Source: a candidate division NC10 bacterium CSP1-5
GTDB taxonomy: Bacteria; Methylomirabilota; Methylomirabilia; Methylomirabilales; CSP1-5
DNA: 37,875 nucleotides
NCBI GenBank assembly: GCA_001443495.1
Contig: LDXR01000022.1
Location: 1 to 37,875 of the forward strand
Direction: 5' to 3'
In this document: positions 7,357-14,724 of the stretch, piece after piece
Layout: every line of letters begins with the position of its first letter
Position numbering within the stretch: position 1 is the stretch's first letter
Made by a program: the position numbers and the translations under genes
The notes under the pieces: model-generated
Databases searched by the model: none
Seen by the model: only the letters and a program-made list of their open reading frames with translations
What the model was told of the DNA's origin: nothing

Positions 7357-7773
7357 ATGGCGAGGCGGTACTTCACGGTCGAGGAGGCCAACGCCCTCCT
7401 TCCCGAGCTGCGGGTGATCCTGGAGCATCTCCAGGCGAGGCGACGGGAACTGGAAGAGCGGCAGCAGGCCTTGGAGAGGATCCGGCAACAGGCGGGGGAA
7501 AACGGCTACCGACTGGGAGGGGAGGGATTCCTTCGCCTCAAGCGCGAGGCTGAATCGATCCTGGAGCAATGCAGCGCCGCCGTCACACAGATCGAAACCC
7601 TGGGATGCCTCCTCAAGGATTTCCACCTGGGTCTCGTGGATTTTCCCTTCCTCCACGAAGGCCGGGAGGTCCTGCTCTGCTGGAAGCCGGATGAGGCCGA
7701 GGTGGCGTATTGGCACGGCCTCACTGAAGGCTTTGCGGGTCGAAAGCCGATCCGGCCCCAGACGGTCTCCTGA
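7357..7773 (+). CDS. DUF2203 family protein
   Basis: This is a 138-residue protein of the uncharacterised DUF2203 family. It opens with YFTVEEANALLPELR, continues with a long amphipathic helix or coiled coil (about residues 17-75, LEHLQARRRELEERQQALERI), then a C-terminal block GCLLKDFHLGLVDFPF followed by EVLLCWKPDEAEVAYWHGL. The family has no assigned function; no signal peptide or membrane span is visible. It has its own promoter and a GAGGGG ribosome site. It is upstream of, and in the same direction as, the ubiquitin-like cassette, but a separate promoter between them suggests a different unit. Confidence 0.87.
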   Translation: MARRYFTVEEANALLPELRVILEHLQARRRELEERQQALERIRQQAGENGYRLGGEGFLRLKREAESILEQCSAAVTQIETLGCLLKDFHLGLVDFPFLHEGREVLLCWKPDEAEVAYWHGLTEGFAGRKPIRPQTVS

Positions 7774-7798
7774 TTGTCGTCCAACCGCCGATTACGTC

Positions 7799-7826
7799 TT
7801 GACAACACGGGACGGGCGATGGTAAC
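7799..7826 (+). promoter_or_regulatory. Candidate promoter of the ubiquitin-like cassette
   Basis: A consensus TTGACA (7799-7804) is followed after 16 bases by GGTAAC (7821-7826), a weak -10 box. A start near 7833 would give a leader of about 50 bases before GTG 7887. No operator-like palindrome was noticed. Confidence 0.45.
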
Positions 7827-7886
7827 AGAAAAACACCTTCCATCATCACGAGGCACTCACAAGGGCCTTGAGTAGGGACACACGCC

Positions 7887-9149
7887 GTGTCCAGGCGATC
7901 GACTTCAGCGGGTGGAACGGATGTCCCTCCCCTTTCCCAGGCTCCTCTCCAGGGCGGTGGGCCTGACGGGGAGCTGCGCATTCCGCCGGAATTTTCCGTT
8001 CGTCTCGAATGCGGAAAGGGGGCGGATTCCCCTCTGGCGTATCCCCTCGGCCTGTCCCCTCTTCCGGAGGTACTGAGGCACTACGCCCAAAGGCTCGAGG
8101 TGCCCTTCTCGTTTCTCGGCAATCAGCGCCGATACGCGCGTCCGAGCCGCGGAGAAGCCATCACCGTCCATCATTTCGCCCTTCCGACACCGCCGATCCT
8201 TTTGGGGTTATTCCCGCGCGTGCCGGAAATCCGCATCCCCTTCGCCTTCGGCTATCCCCTCGCACCGTCAGCCCAGCACGGCTTTCCCCCCGGCTCTCAC
8301 ATCGGTCGGGGAAGGACTCTGCGGGACGAGGAAGGGCGAGCCGTGGCAGAGATCGCCAAAGGAAACATCTACGTCCTCTTCAACCTCCTCGGTCAGGACG
8401 GAGAACTCCGGCCACTTCTCCTGCGACGCCTGCTCGACCTGAGTCTCCCCCGGGTCCTCACAGAGCGCAGAGGTCTGTCCCCGCTGGGATGGGATCCTCT
8501 CGAGGCCACCCTGGAGACGCTCCGGCAGGAGACCGAGGAGACAGCAGCCGGATGGGACCGACGACGGCAGGCCAAGGTCCGGCAGGCCTATGTTCAGGAA
8601 TGCCGGAGTCGCGTGCACGAGGAGATGGCCTTTCTGGAACAGGAGATGCGTCTCCTCGAGGAGAACCTGGAAGAGTATGCCCGTCGGATCACGGCCGAGA
8701 CCCGGCGGCTCTCGACATACCGGGAGCGTCTCAACACCCTGCGGGGCACCGCGCCCTCGCAGGCGCAACATCTCAAGGAGCTGGACGATCTCAAGGAGCT
8801 CCCCGAGGTCCGAGAGGTGCAGGTCCAGGATGGCCGGATCACGGTCTTCACCGCCCCGATCCATGCGGAGTACGAGGGCCGGGAATTCTGCCTGGGGAGT
8901 TATCGGATAGAGATCTCCCTCGCCGGCGATATTCGGATCTGGAACCTCACCAGCGCCGTCGGGGCCTATGACCACCCGCACATCTATCAGGGCCGGCCCT
9001 GTCTCGGCAACGCCCGGGAGGGCATCGCCAAGTTGATCGGGGAGTACCAGTTTGTGGCCCTCGTCTACGTCATCCTCGACTTTTTGAAGACGGTCAATTC
9101 GAAGGACTGGCGCGTTCCCATCGTCTACTGGCAGGAGTCGAGATCGTGA
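7887..9149 (+). CDS. Coiled-coil protein with C-terminal E2-like (ubiquitin-conjugating) domain
   Basis: This 420-residue protein has three parts. Residues 1-200 are an unrecognised proline-rich region. Residues about 205-300 are charged and coiled-coil (VHEEMAFLEQEMRLLEENLEEY). Residues about 310-405 resemble the UBC/E2 fold: a strand pair (SYRIEISLAGDIRIWNL), then HPHI at 363-366, then PCLGN with Cys372 nine residues after His363, then a hydrophobic helix (FVALVYVILDFLKTV). In E2 enzymes the HPN motif precedes the catalytic cysteine by a similar distance; here Asn is replaced by His, as in some prokaryotic E2 relatives. The following two genes encode E1-like and Gly-Gly ubiquitin-like proteins. 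GTG 7887 is the first start after the stop at 7869. The function is inferred from motif and neighbours. Confidence 0.75.
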   Translation: MSRRSTSAGGTDVPPLSQAPLQGGGPDGELRIPPEFSVRLECGKGADSPLAYPLGLSPLPEVLRHYAQRLEVPFSFLGNQRRYARPSRGEAITVHHFALPTPPILLGLFPRVPEIRIPFAFGYPLAPSAQHGFPPGSHIGRGRTLRDEEGRAVAEIAKGNIYVLFNLLGQDGELRPLLLRRLLDLSLPRVLTERRGLSPLGWDPLEATLETLRQETEETAAGWDRRRQAKVRQAYVQECRSRVHEEMAFLEQEMRLLEENLEEYARRITAETRRLSTYRERLNTLRGTAPSQAQHLKELDDLKELPEVREVQVQDGRITVFTAPIHAEYEGREFCLGSYRIEISLAGDIRIWNLTSAVGAYDHPHIYQGRPCLGNAREGIAKLIGEYQFVALVYVILDFLKTVNSKDWRVPIVYWQESRS

Positions 9150-9826
9150 GACCCGGGCGGTCCATGGAGTTTTTGCGGCAGCTGGATCTGGTGAATCCGG
9201 AGACGTTGGACCTCCCCATCCACCTCATCGGCTGCGGCGGGATCGGTTCCTTCGCCGCCCTGGCCCTTTCCAAGATGGGGGCCCAGCAGCTGCACCTCTA
9301 TGACCCTGATGGGATCGAGGAGCATAACCTACCGAACCAACTCTTCCGCCTGAGGGACGTGGGGCGGTTGAAGGTCGAGGCGCTCCGAGAAATCCTGCAG
9401 GAGTTCACCGGGGCTCCCGTGCAGGGGGTCCCGATCGAGGTGGAGGCCCAGCGCATGACGGGGATCGTGATTGCGGCGGTGGACACCATGCGGGCCCGGA
9501 AGGCGATTTGGCAGCGATCCATCCGCTATCGTGCCGGCGTGCTGAGGTACCTGGACGCGCGAATGGGCGCGGAGGTGGCACGGATCTACGCCGTGAATCC
9601 GACTGATCCGGACGACGTCCGGCTGTACGAAAAGACCCTGTATGGCGACGAGGAGGCCGAGGTTTTCCCTTGCACGGCAGCGGCGATTAGCTATAGTGGA
9701 TTTGCGATCGCCAGCCTGATCGGCAATCTGGTCAAGCGGCTGGCGACCGGCGAGGATCTCCCCCGCGAGATCCTCCTAGACCTCAAGACCCTCACCCTGC
9801 TCACCAGCTCGGGCGACCGATGCTGA
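9146..9826 (+). CDS. E1/ThiF-like adenylating enzyme
   Basis: This 226-residue Rossmann protein belongs to the ThiF/MoeB/E1 superfamily, which adenylates the C-terminal glycine of a ubiquitin-like protein. GCGGIGS at 29-35 binds ATP; YDPDGIEEHNLPNQLF with Asp53, then RLRDVGRLKVEAL, match the metal and nucleotide residues; AAVDTM follows at 110-115. Cys176 in FPCTAAAISYSG is in the place of the thioester cysteine of E1-like enzymes. The CxxC zinc pairs of ThiF/MoeB are absent, so it is the short E1 type seen in prokaryotic E2-containing cassettes. GTG 9146 overlaps the upstream stop (GTGA); an ATG at 9164 is an alternative start. A normal thiamine role is less likely because thiS lies elsewhere in the window. 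Confidence 0.87.
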   Translation: MRPGRSMEFLRQLDLVNPETLDLPIHLIGCGGIGSFAALALSKMGAQQLHLYDPDGIEEHNLPNQLFRLRDVGRLKVEALREILQEFTGAPVQGVPIEVEAQRMTGIVIAAVDTMRARKAIWQRSIRYRAGVLRYLDARMGAEVARIYAVNPTDPDDVRLYEKTLYGDEEAEVFPCTAAAISYSGFAIASLIGNLVKRLATGEDLPREILLDLKTLTLLTSSGDRC

Positions 9827-9842
9827 GGAAAGGAGGCAGATC

Positions 9843-10076
9843 ATGACGACGGACCTCTTGGAAAAGGAGCGAACCATTGCCGTCAAGGTGGTGATGATGG
9901 GAAAAAGCATCACCACGTACGTCGGGAAGGATCCGCTCTCCCTCGATGAGCTGCTGACCGAGATGGGCACCAACGGGAAGACGGAGGTGCGGGTCAACGG
10001 CCTGACGGTGGACAAGACGCACCGGCTGGCCTCGGGGGACATGGTCCTGGTCGTCCCTAAGATCCGGGGTGGCTAG
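9843..10076 (+). CDS. Beta-grasp ubiquitin-like / MoaD-ThiS-like protein ending in Gly-Gly
   Basis: This 77-residue protein has the pattern of a MoaD/ThiS-type beta-grasp fold: strand AVKVVMMGKSITTYVG, helix SLDELLTEMG, strand TEVRVNGLTV, then HRLASGDMVLVVPKIRGG. The chain ends exactly at Gly-Gly, so the terminal carboxylate is ready for adenylation without proteolytic processing. AAAGGAGG precedes ATG 9843, and the gene begins 16 bases after the E1-like gene. With E2-like and E1-like partners in the same unit, protein conjugation is more likely than sulfur transfer, but molybdopterin or cysteine-sulfur roles for MoaD-like proteins remain possible. Confidence 0.83.
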   Translation: MTTDLLEKERTIAVKVVMMGKSITTYVGKDPLSLDELLTEMGTNGKTEVRVNGLTVDKTHRLASGDMVLVVPKIRGG

Positions 10077-10172
10077 CCCGTCTGGGACCGAAAGGGGAGC
10101 CACCGGGCGAGGACTTGCGCAGGGGCTCGATGGAGTCCCGCGGCTGCTCCCTGCCGTGCCGGGGGCCTCGAG

Positions 10173-10407
10173 ATGGGCGCTCGGGGGCCGTCCCGGCTCG
10201 CTTTCGCGCGCGACCTCATAGGCGATCACTGGGGGGTGCCTGCCCCTCGTCGCTCCCGGCGACATCCCCATCCCTCCCGGCTTTCAGCAGATCGAAAAAG
10301 ACTCGGTCCTGATCAGACCGCTCACCGATGACGACTCGACTGAGGCCTCGGCGCTGAGCTCGGCCGAACCGCTCGTCGAAGGCTCGTCGAAGTCCGTGAT
10401 CCGCTGA
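10173..10407 (+). pseudogene. Possible frameshifted small gene downstream of the Ubl cassette
   Basis: From ATG 10173 one frame reads LAFARDLIGDHWG; the +1 frame then continues as LVAPGDIPIPPGFQQIEKD and ends at TGA 10405-10407. The two frames would join if one base of the six-G run at 10231-10236 were absent. The second half has high GC at third positions and protein-like composition, while a 150-codon minus-strand frame over the same DNA looks less biased. No family is recognised. It could be a decayed fourth member of the cassette or a sequencing error in a homopolymer, or it may be non-coding. Confidence 0.3.
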
Positions 10408-10626
10408 CCGTACCGAGGTCGCCAGTACGCACCCGGGGATTGCCCGGGACGAGATCTTCTTTCCCGGATGGACCGGGACCCGGTTCCCCCTTATGAAAGC
10501 GTAAGGCAAGCGCGAAGCAGATGGCGGACACCAGCCGGTCCTCAAATGGGTGGAAATCGTGCGGAGACGCATGACTGGCTGACGTTGGCGAGAAACTGCG
10601 CGGAGAATCAGGGGGAGTTTGTCGGG
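10408..10626. other. Spacer without recognised gene
   Basis: No convincing reading frame, RNA gene or repeat was seen. A minus-strand frame of 150 codons crosses it (10216-10668), but its product is rich in Arg and Gly, lacks any recognised motif and has no good ribosome site. Confidence 0.5.
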
Positions 10627-10656
10627 CAGAGGGCCGGCTCCACCTCCGGCCCTCTG
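10627..10656 (+). terminator. Strong hairpin between convergent genes
   Basis: CAGAGGGCCGG (10627-10637) pairs perfectly with CCGGCCCTCTG (10646-10656) around an 8-base loop. It lies just beyond the end of the minus-strand gene at 10681. A T6 run occurs about 20 bases further on the plus strand, too far for a classical intrinsic terminator, so a transcript-end or mRNA-stabilising hairpin is equally possible. Confidence 0.4.
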
Positions 10657-10680
10657 CGCCGAATTCACTGACAGAGTTTT

Positions 10681-10989
10681 TTAGCTACAAAGACCTGGGG
10701 CGAATCCGGCTTTCCTGAGGGAGTCGGGAACGCTCTTGCAGTAATCGCTGACTGTTTTATCCATCATCTTGGTCATGCCCCCGACTCGGTTGCTGAGCTT
10801 CTGGAGCTCGGCCTGGATGGCAGCCAGATCGTTCTTGAGGGCCTTGAGGTCCTCCCCCGTCGCCTTCATCATCGCCTTGTCGGATTCCATCATCTCCGCG
10901 GCACCAGCGGGAGCGATGGACAAAGCGGGGCCTCCGAGGGTTACCAAGAGCATGGCAAGGAGCCCAACGATCATCACTGTGCGTGTCAT
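10681..10989 (-). CDS. Small secreted helical protein of unknown function
   Basis: This 102-residue product begins with a clear signal peptide (MTRTVMIVGLLAMLLVTLGGPALS, Ala-rich cleavage region before AEMMESDK). The mature part is short and helical: EDLKALKNDLAAIQAELQKLSNRVGG has heptad spacing, followed by MTKMMDKTVSDYC. Two cysteines (in SDYCKSV and the C-terminal GLCS) could form a disulfide. The start at 10989 is fixed by AAAGGAGGTGACAAC directly upstream; the longer frame from 11112 is not needed. A candidate promoter about 250 bases upstream implies a long leader. No family was recognised. Confidence 0.7.
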   Translation of the reverse strand: MTRTVMIVGLLAMLLVTLGGPALSIAPAGAAEMMESDKAMMKATGEDLKALKNDLAAIQAELQKLSNRVGGMTKMMDKTVSDYCKSVPDSLRKAGFAPGLCS

Positions 10990-11237
10990 GTTGTCACCTC
11001 CTTTCATGCGCAAATCCCCATCGGTCGAGGCGGTGCTCACGAAACCTACCCTTGTTTCCAGACGACGACGTCGCCGGTTTTGTTCCCGGCCATCGCCTAT
11101 GCCTACCTCCATCGATTAGACACAGGAAGGGAGGGAAAGGATGCGCTCCTGCCGTCCACGGCTCGCTTCAAACCTCTCCGCATTGAACCGTCCGGCGAAA
11201 CTCCGGCCCAGGGACTGAAGCACCACAAGGGAATCGC

Positions 11238-11265
11238 ACGCTATCACGATCCGCACATTTGTCAA
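11238..11265 (-). promoter_or_regulatory. Candidate promoter for the small secreted protein
   Basis: On the minus strand TTGACA (plus coordinates 11260-11265) is followed after 16 bases by TAGCGT (11238-11243) with a TG one base ahead of it (extended -10). The start would be near 11231, leaving a leader of about 240 bases before ATG 10989. The interval 10990-11335 contains nothing else I can support. Confidence 0.45.
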
Positions 11266-11335
11266 GCAAAAGTAAAGACTTTCTGAGGGCGCCTCTTGTT
11301 CCCGGACCGGTCGAGGCCGGACGGGAAACGGACGA

Positions 11336-12586
11336 TCACCGTTTGCCACCGGCAAGCTGCCGACCCTCCGGGAGAGACCGAAGCCAGATCATGGCGCACA
11401 CCCCCAGGACCCCCCCGATCCCCAAGACGCTGAACGCCAACCCCCACGCCCCTCGGGTCGGGTCCGATGCGCCCGCCGTCACATCCAGCACCGCGCCAAA
11501 GGCGAGCGGTGCCACAGCGCCCGCCCCAAAGCCCAGCAGCGAACGCACCGCCAGCACCGAACCCAGCTGTGCAGGCGCCACGACCTCCGTGATCCCTGCA
11601 GAGTATACCGGCGAATCGCCCAAGGCCGAGAAGCCGTATACGATGCCAACCAGCAACAGGAGCCCCAGCGGCGCAGTCAGGAGCCAGCCAAAGGTAAACG
11701 AGCACACGGTGCTGGTGGCCATCATGGCGATGATGACCGCCGTCCGGCCCCAGCGGTCGGAGAGCCAGCCGCCGACGCTGGCCGCGACAATCCCCATGAC
11801 ATGGAAGAGGGCCGAGAGGTTCGCGCCAATGCCGGCCGAGCGGCTGAGATCCAGGCCGGTGGCGGCAAACACCACGGTCAGGTAGGCGGGCGTCCACGCC
11901 CACATGCCAAGAAGCTCCCAGCAATGAAAGGTGTACCCGGCCACCATCAGCTGGGCAGCGCGGTTCCGGCGCATGATCTCCGAAAACCTCGAGAGGCGGG
12001 GCGCTGCGGAGTGCTGCGGCGGCGCGCCCCGCAGGACCGCGGCGGTGAGAGCCGCGCCGACGACCGGCCCCAGCGCGAGGGCGAACAGGGCCGCACGCCA
12101 GCCAACGATCACCATCATCAGCCCCGCCAACCCGAGAGCGACCGCATACCCTAATGAGGAGGATCCCAGGAACCATCCGATAGCCCACCCCCGCCGTTCA
12201 GGAATAAACCGCCCGGCGAGAAGAACCAGCCCCGGAGTGTAGGTCCCGGCCAGCGCGGCGGCGAGGACGGAGAATAGGATCAGGGCCGAAACATACCCAT
12301 CGATGAAGAAAGGGAGGGACAAAGAAACAGCGGCCGAAGCGACGCTCGACCAGAGGAGGATGGGTCGGGCCCCCACCCGGTCGATCAAGGCCGAGAGGAT
12401 TGCCAAAGAGACGGCACCGACGAGCTGAAAAGCTGATGAGATGGACCCTGCTGCGGTCCCTGACAGTTGCCACTCGCGCTGGACAATGGGGAGGATGGCC
12501 GGGTAGGCCATGAACATCATTGCCGCGCTCGCGCGTGCCCCGCAGAGGCCCGCGAGCCACAGCGTATCGTGGGACTCACGAGACAT
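11336..12586 (-). CDS. Major facilitator superfamily transporter
   Basis: This 416-residue integral membrane protein has about 12 hydrophobic spans in two six-span halves separated by a charged loop (APRLSRFSEIMRRNRAAQL, near residue 200). The MFS loop 2-3 signature appears as SALIDRVGARPIL, and the equivalent in the second half is GGWLSDRWGRTAVI. The substrate cannot be inferred; it resembles cyanate/oxalate-type or general metabolite transporters only loosely. The GTG at 12607 opens the frame, but TGGAGG lies between it and ATG 12586 at proper spacing, so 12586 is preferred. It is transcribed away from the RRM gene. Confidence 0.88.
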   Translation of the reverse strand: MSRESHDTLWLAGLCGARASAAMMFMAYPAILPIVQREWQLSGTAAGSISSAFQLVGAVSLAILSALIDRVGARPILLWSSVASAAVSLSLPFFIDGYVSALILFSVLAAALAGTYTPGLVLLAGRFIPERRGWAIGWFLGSSSLGYAVALGLAGLMMVIVGWRAALFALALGPVVGAALTAAVLRGAPPQHSAAPRLSRFSEIMRRNRAAQLMVAGYTFHCWELLGMWAWTPAYLTVVFAATGLDLSRSAGIGANLSALFHVMGIVAASVGGWLSDRWGRTAVIIAMMATSTVCSFTFGWLLTAPLGLLLLVGIVYGFSALGDSPVYSAGITEVVAPAQLGSVLAVRSLLGFGAGAVAPLAFGAVLDVTAGASDPTRGAWGLAFSVLGIGGVLGVCAMIWLRSLPEGRQLAGGKR

Positions 12587-12717
12587 CGCCCCGGCCTCCA
12601 GGCCCACCTGATCATAGAGCGAATCACCCTACCCCCTTTGACCCGAAAACGCAACGGTTTTGCCCTCGATGCGTTTGACTGTCCTCTGTGCCGACTCCCT
12701 CCGGCACAAAAGATGCA

Positions 12718-12747
12718 TTGACACTCTCCCCTGAAGGGCTCTATACT
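12718..12747 (+). promoter_or_regulatory. Sigma70-type promoter for the RRM gene
   Basis: TTGACA (12718-12723) and TATACT (12742-12747) with an 18-base spacer give a near-consensus promoter. The start near 12754 leaves a leader of about 95 bases holding a strong hairpin. Confidence 0.75.
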
Positions 12748-12791
12748 CGTTCCGACTTTAGCTTCTCACGGTTTTGCCGTGTATTCGTGAC

Positions 12792-12822
12792 GAGGCCGCG
12801 AGGACTGCAGTCTGGCGGCCTC
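12792..12822 (+). promoter_or_regulatory. Leader hairpin upstream of the RRM gene
   Basis: GAGGCCGC (12792-12799) pairs perfectly with GCGGCCTC (12815-12822); the interior contains the palindrome ACTGCAGT. TTGTGTT follows, then AAAGGAG and ATG 12850. The position within the 5' leader of an RNA-binding protein suggests autoregulation or a cold-response element; transcription attenuation is possible but the U-run is poor. Confidence 0.5.
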
Positions 12823-12849
12823 TTGTGTTAGGGGAAAGGAGACAGAGGC

Positions 12850-13179
12850 ATGGCAGCCCGAGTATACGTGGGCAATCTTCCCTTCACCGTCGATGCGGAG
12901 CAGTTGCGCGCCCTTGTTGAGCAAGGTGGCCATAAGGCGCTGGACATCAAGGTCGTCACCGATCGCGACACCGGCCGACCCCGCGGGTTCGCCTTCGTGG
13001 AGATGGGGAGCGCCGAGGAGGCGCAGGCGGTCATCTCGGCCTTGAACGGGCGCGACATCGGGGGACGCACGCTCACAGTCAGCCTGGCCCGCGAGCGTGA
13101 GCCACGGGGCGGCGGCCCGGGTCGGGGCGGTTTCGGCAGGGACCGCACCGGCGGCGGCGGCCGGCGGCAACGGTACTAA
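12850..13179 (+). CDS. RNA-binding protein with single RRM and glycine-rich tail
   Basis: This 109-residue protein has one RNA recognition motif. RNP2 is VYVGNLPF at residues 5-12 and RNP1 is RGFAFVEM at about 45-52, with the usual LNGRDIGGRTLTVSLA ending. The tail is rich in Gly and Arg (RGGGPGRGGFGRD), as in cyanobacterial and deltaproteobacterial Rbp proteins, which bind single-stranded RNA and are often cold-induced. A near-consensus promoter and a structured leader precede it. It is followed 73 bases later by a secreted foldase gene; whether they share a transcript is unclear. Confidence 0.95.
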   Translation: MAARVYVGNLPFTVDAEQLRALVEQGGHKALDIKVVTDRDTGRPRGFAFVEMGSAEEAQAVISALNGRDIGGRTLTVSLAREREPRGGGPGRGGFGRDRTGGGGRRQRY

Positions 13180-13252
13180 GGACTCGGCAGCCCGGGCCTC
13201 CCCGGGGGCCGAGCGCCAGCAGGAGAGAGGCAATCGCCCAGAGGAGAGAAGC

Positions 13253-14227
13253 ATGACACGTCGGTTTGTGGTTCTCACGCTCGCCCTGGCATTGGCGCTG
13301 GTGGGCTCGTCCTGGAGCTTTGTAGCGGCTGCGCCGCCTTCAGCGCAGGACGCAGTGGCTCAGGTGAATGGCAAGAAGATTACCTACCAAGAACTGAACA
13401 CCGAATTTCTTGCTCGCACACGAGTTTCCTTTGACAAGGTGCAGGAAGACCCACAGGCGCAGCAGGCTCGAAAGGAGCTATTACAACAGCTCATCGACAG
13501 CGAACTCGTCCTGGAGCAGGCAGAGCGCCAGAAACTGACCGTGACACCCCAGGCGGTCGATGAGCAGGTCAAGAGCATCCGGGGTCGCTTTCCCTCCGAA
13601 GAGGCCTTCAAGCAGGCCCTGAGCACCAACGGATTGACCGCGGAGCGCCTGAAGGCCAATATCAAGAAGGACATGTTGCGCCAACAGATCCTCAAGAAGG
13701 AGGTCCTGGAAAAGGTCTTGGTCTCCCCGAAGGAGGTCGAGACCTTCTTCAACGAGCGCAAGGATACGTATGTCCAGGAGGAAGCGGTGCAGGCCAGGCA
13801 CGTCTTGATCAAGGTGGCGCCTGATGCTTCTCCGGAAGTCGAACAGAAGACCAAGGAACGGGCCAATGCGGTGCTGGCCAAGGCGAAGAAGGGGGAGGAT
13901 TTCTCGAAGCTGGCCGCGCAACATTCTGAGGATTCCACGAAGGACAACGGAGGCGATCTCGGCTATTTCGGACGAGGGAGAATGGTGAAGCCTTTCGAAG
14001 AGGCTGCCTTCGCCCTCAAGGCTGGCCAGATCAGCGATCTGGTGCGGTCCCAGTTTGGTTACCACATCATCAAGGTGGAAGCCCGCAAAGAGGCCAAGCG
14101 CCTCTCCTTTACCGAGGCAAAGGAGTGGGCGGAAAAGGATCTCACGAGGGAAAAGGCGAGGGCCCGTTACGGGGAATATGTCGGAGGGTTGCGCGAGAAG
14201 GCCAAGATCACCGTCAATCTGAAGTAG
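13253..14227 (+). CDS. Periplasmic peptidyl-prolyl isomerase, SurA/PpiC type
   Basis: This 324-residue exported foldase has a signal peptide (MTRRFVVLTLALALALVGSS, cleavage near AAA), a SurA-like N-terminal helical chaperone region (VAQVNGKKITYQEL, then LLQQLIDSELVLEQAER), and a parvulin PPIase domain at about 175-285 (QARHVLIKV, FSKLAAQHSEDSTKDNGGDLGYFGRG, VRSQFGYHIIKVE). It should assist folding of outer-membrane or secreted proteins. GAGGAGAG at about 13241 fixes ATG 13253; the frame is open from 13097 only because it crosses the end of the RRM gene. A small lipoprotein gene follows 29 bases downstream. Confidence 0.93.
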   Translation: MTRRFVVLTLALALALVGSSWSFVAAAPPSAQDAVAQVNGKKITYQELNTEFLARTRVSFDKVQEDPQAQQARKELLQQLIDSELVLEQAERQKLTVTPQAVDEQVKSIRGRFPSEEAFKQALSTNGLTAERLKANIKKDMLRQQILKKEVLEKVLVSPKEVETFFNERKDTYVQEEAVQARHVLIKVAPDASPEVEQKTKERANAVLAKAKKGEDFSKLAAQHSEDSTKDNGGDLGYFGRGRMVKPFEEAAFALKAGQISDLVRSQFGYHIIKVEARKEAKRLSFTEAKEWAEKDLTREKARARYGEYVGGLREKAKITVNLK

Positions 14228-14256
14228 CACCACCCGACGAAAGAGAAGCACCAGCG

Positions 14257-14502
14257 ATGCGGCGGCGGTGGGCGGGTGTCGCCCTGGCGATCCTCCTGAC
14301 GGCGTGCACCGGCAAGACCCAGACGATGGGGGGCAGCTGGGCGGGGCGCCCGACGGCCCCAGAGAATTTCCGGCGCGAGTTTCAGCTCCCGGTGGAGTTC
14401 AAGAACGACGGAGACGCCGGCAGGAATCGGGTTACGCCGTCTCCGATGGCTGACCGACCTCAGAGTTCGACCCGCGCTTCGTCGCCCTCCTCATCCCATT
14501 GA
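14257..14502 (+). CDS. Small lipoprotein
   Basis: This 81-residue product has a lipoprotein signal: basic start MRRRWAGVALAILLTAC with the lipobox LTAC at residues 14-17, so it should be lipid-anchored at Cys17. The rest is short, hydrophilic and rich in Arg, Ser and Pro with no recognised domain. It begins 29 bases after the foldase gene and could be co-transcribed with it. The frayed C-terminus (RASSPSSSH) suggests either a spacer-like tail or partial decay. Confidence 0.55.
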   Translation: MRRRWAGVALAILLTACTGKTQTMGGSWAGRPTAPENFRREFQLPVEFKNDGDAGRNRVTPSPMADRPQSSTRASSPSSSH

Positions 14503-14551
14503 TCCCCCACCCTCAGGAAGCACCTCTTCAACGGAGTCCGCGCGCGAACTG

Positions 14552-14640
14552 TGGTGCCGGGAGGGGGAGTCGAACCCCCACGGGCGCGAAGGCCCAAGAG
14601 ATTTTGAGTCTCTCGCGTCTTCCTGTTTCGCCATCCCGGC
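14552..14640 (-). tRNA. tRNA-Leu (anticodon CAA)
   Basis: On the minus strand a GCCGGGA acceptor arm pairs perfectly with TCCCGGC, followed by A and an encoded CCA (plus 14552-14554). The anticodon loop CTCAAAA gives CAA, reading UUG leucine codons. A long variable arm (GGGCC-TTCG-type) marks a class II tRNA, and the T loop is GTTCGACTC. It lies after HU on the same strand but beyond a terminator. Confidence 0.95.
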
Positions 14641-14650
14641 CCCTGGCGAT

Positions 14651-14687
14651 CAAAAACGAAAGAAGGGAAGCCTCGCGACTCCCCTTC
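14651..14687 (-). terminator. Intrinsic terminator of the minus-strand HU gene
   Basis: On the minus strand GAAGGG plus GAGTC pairs with GGCTT plus CCCTTC around a GCGA tetraloop (plus 14662-14687), with two G-U pairs, followed by TTTCGTTTTT. It separates the HU gene from tRNA-Leu. Confidence 0.75.
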
Positions 14688-14724
14688 CGGATGCAGAATC
14701 CTGAGAGCCTGCTGATAGTGGGGA

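Noticed and set aside
10216-10668. Minus-strand frame of 150 codons between the Ubl gene and the small secreted gene
   Set aside because: No domain, no ribosome site, and third-position bias weaker than the competing plus-strand frame.
13097-13252. N-terminal extension of the PpiC/SurA gene
   Set aside because: It overlaps the tail of the RRM gene in another frame, and the strong ribosome site and signal peptide put the start at 13253.
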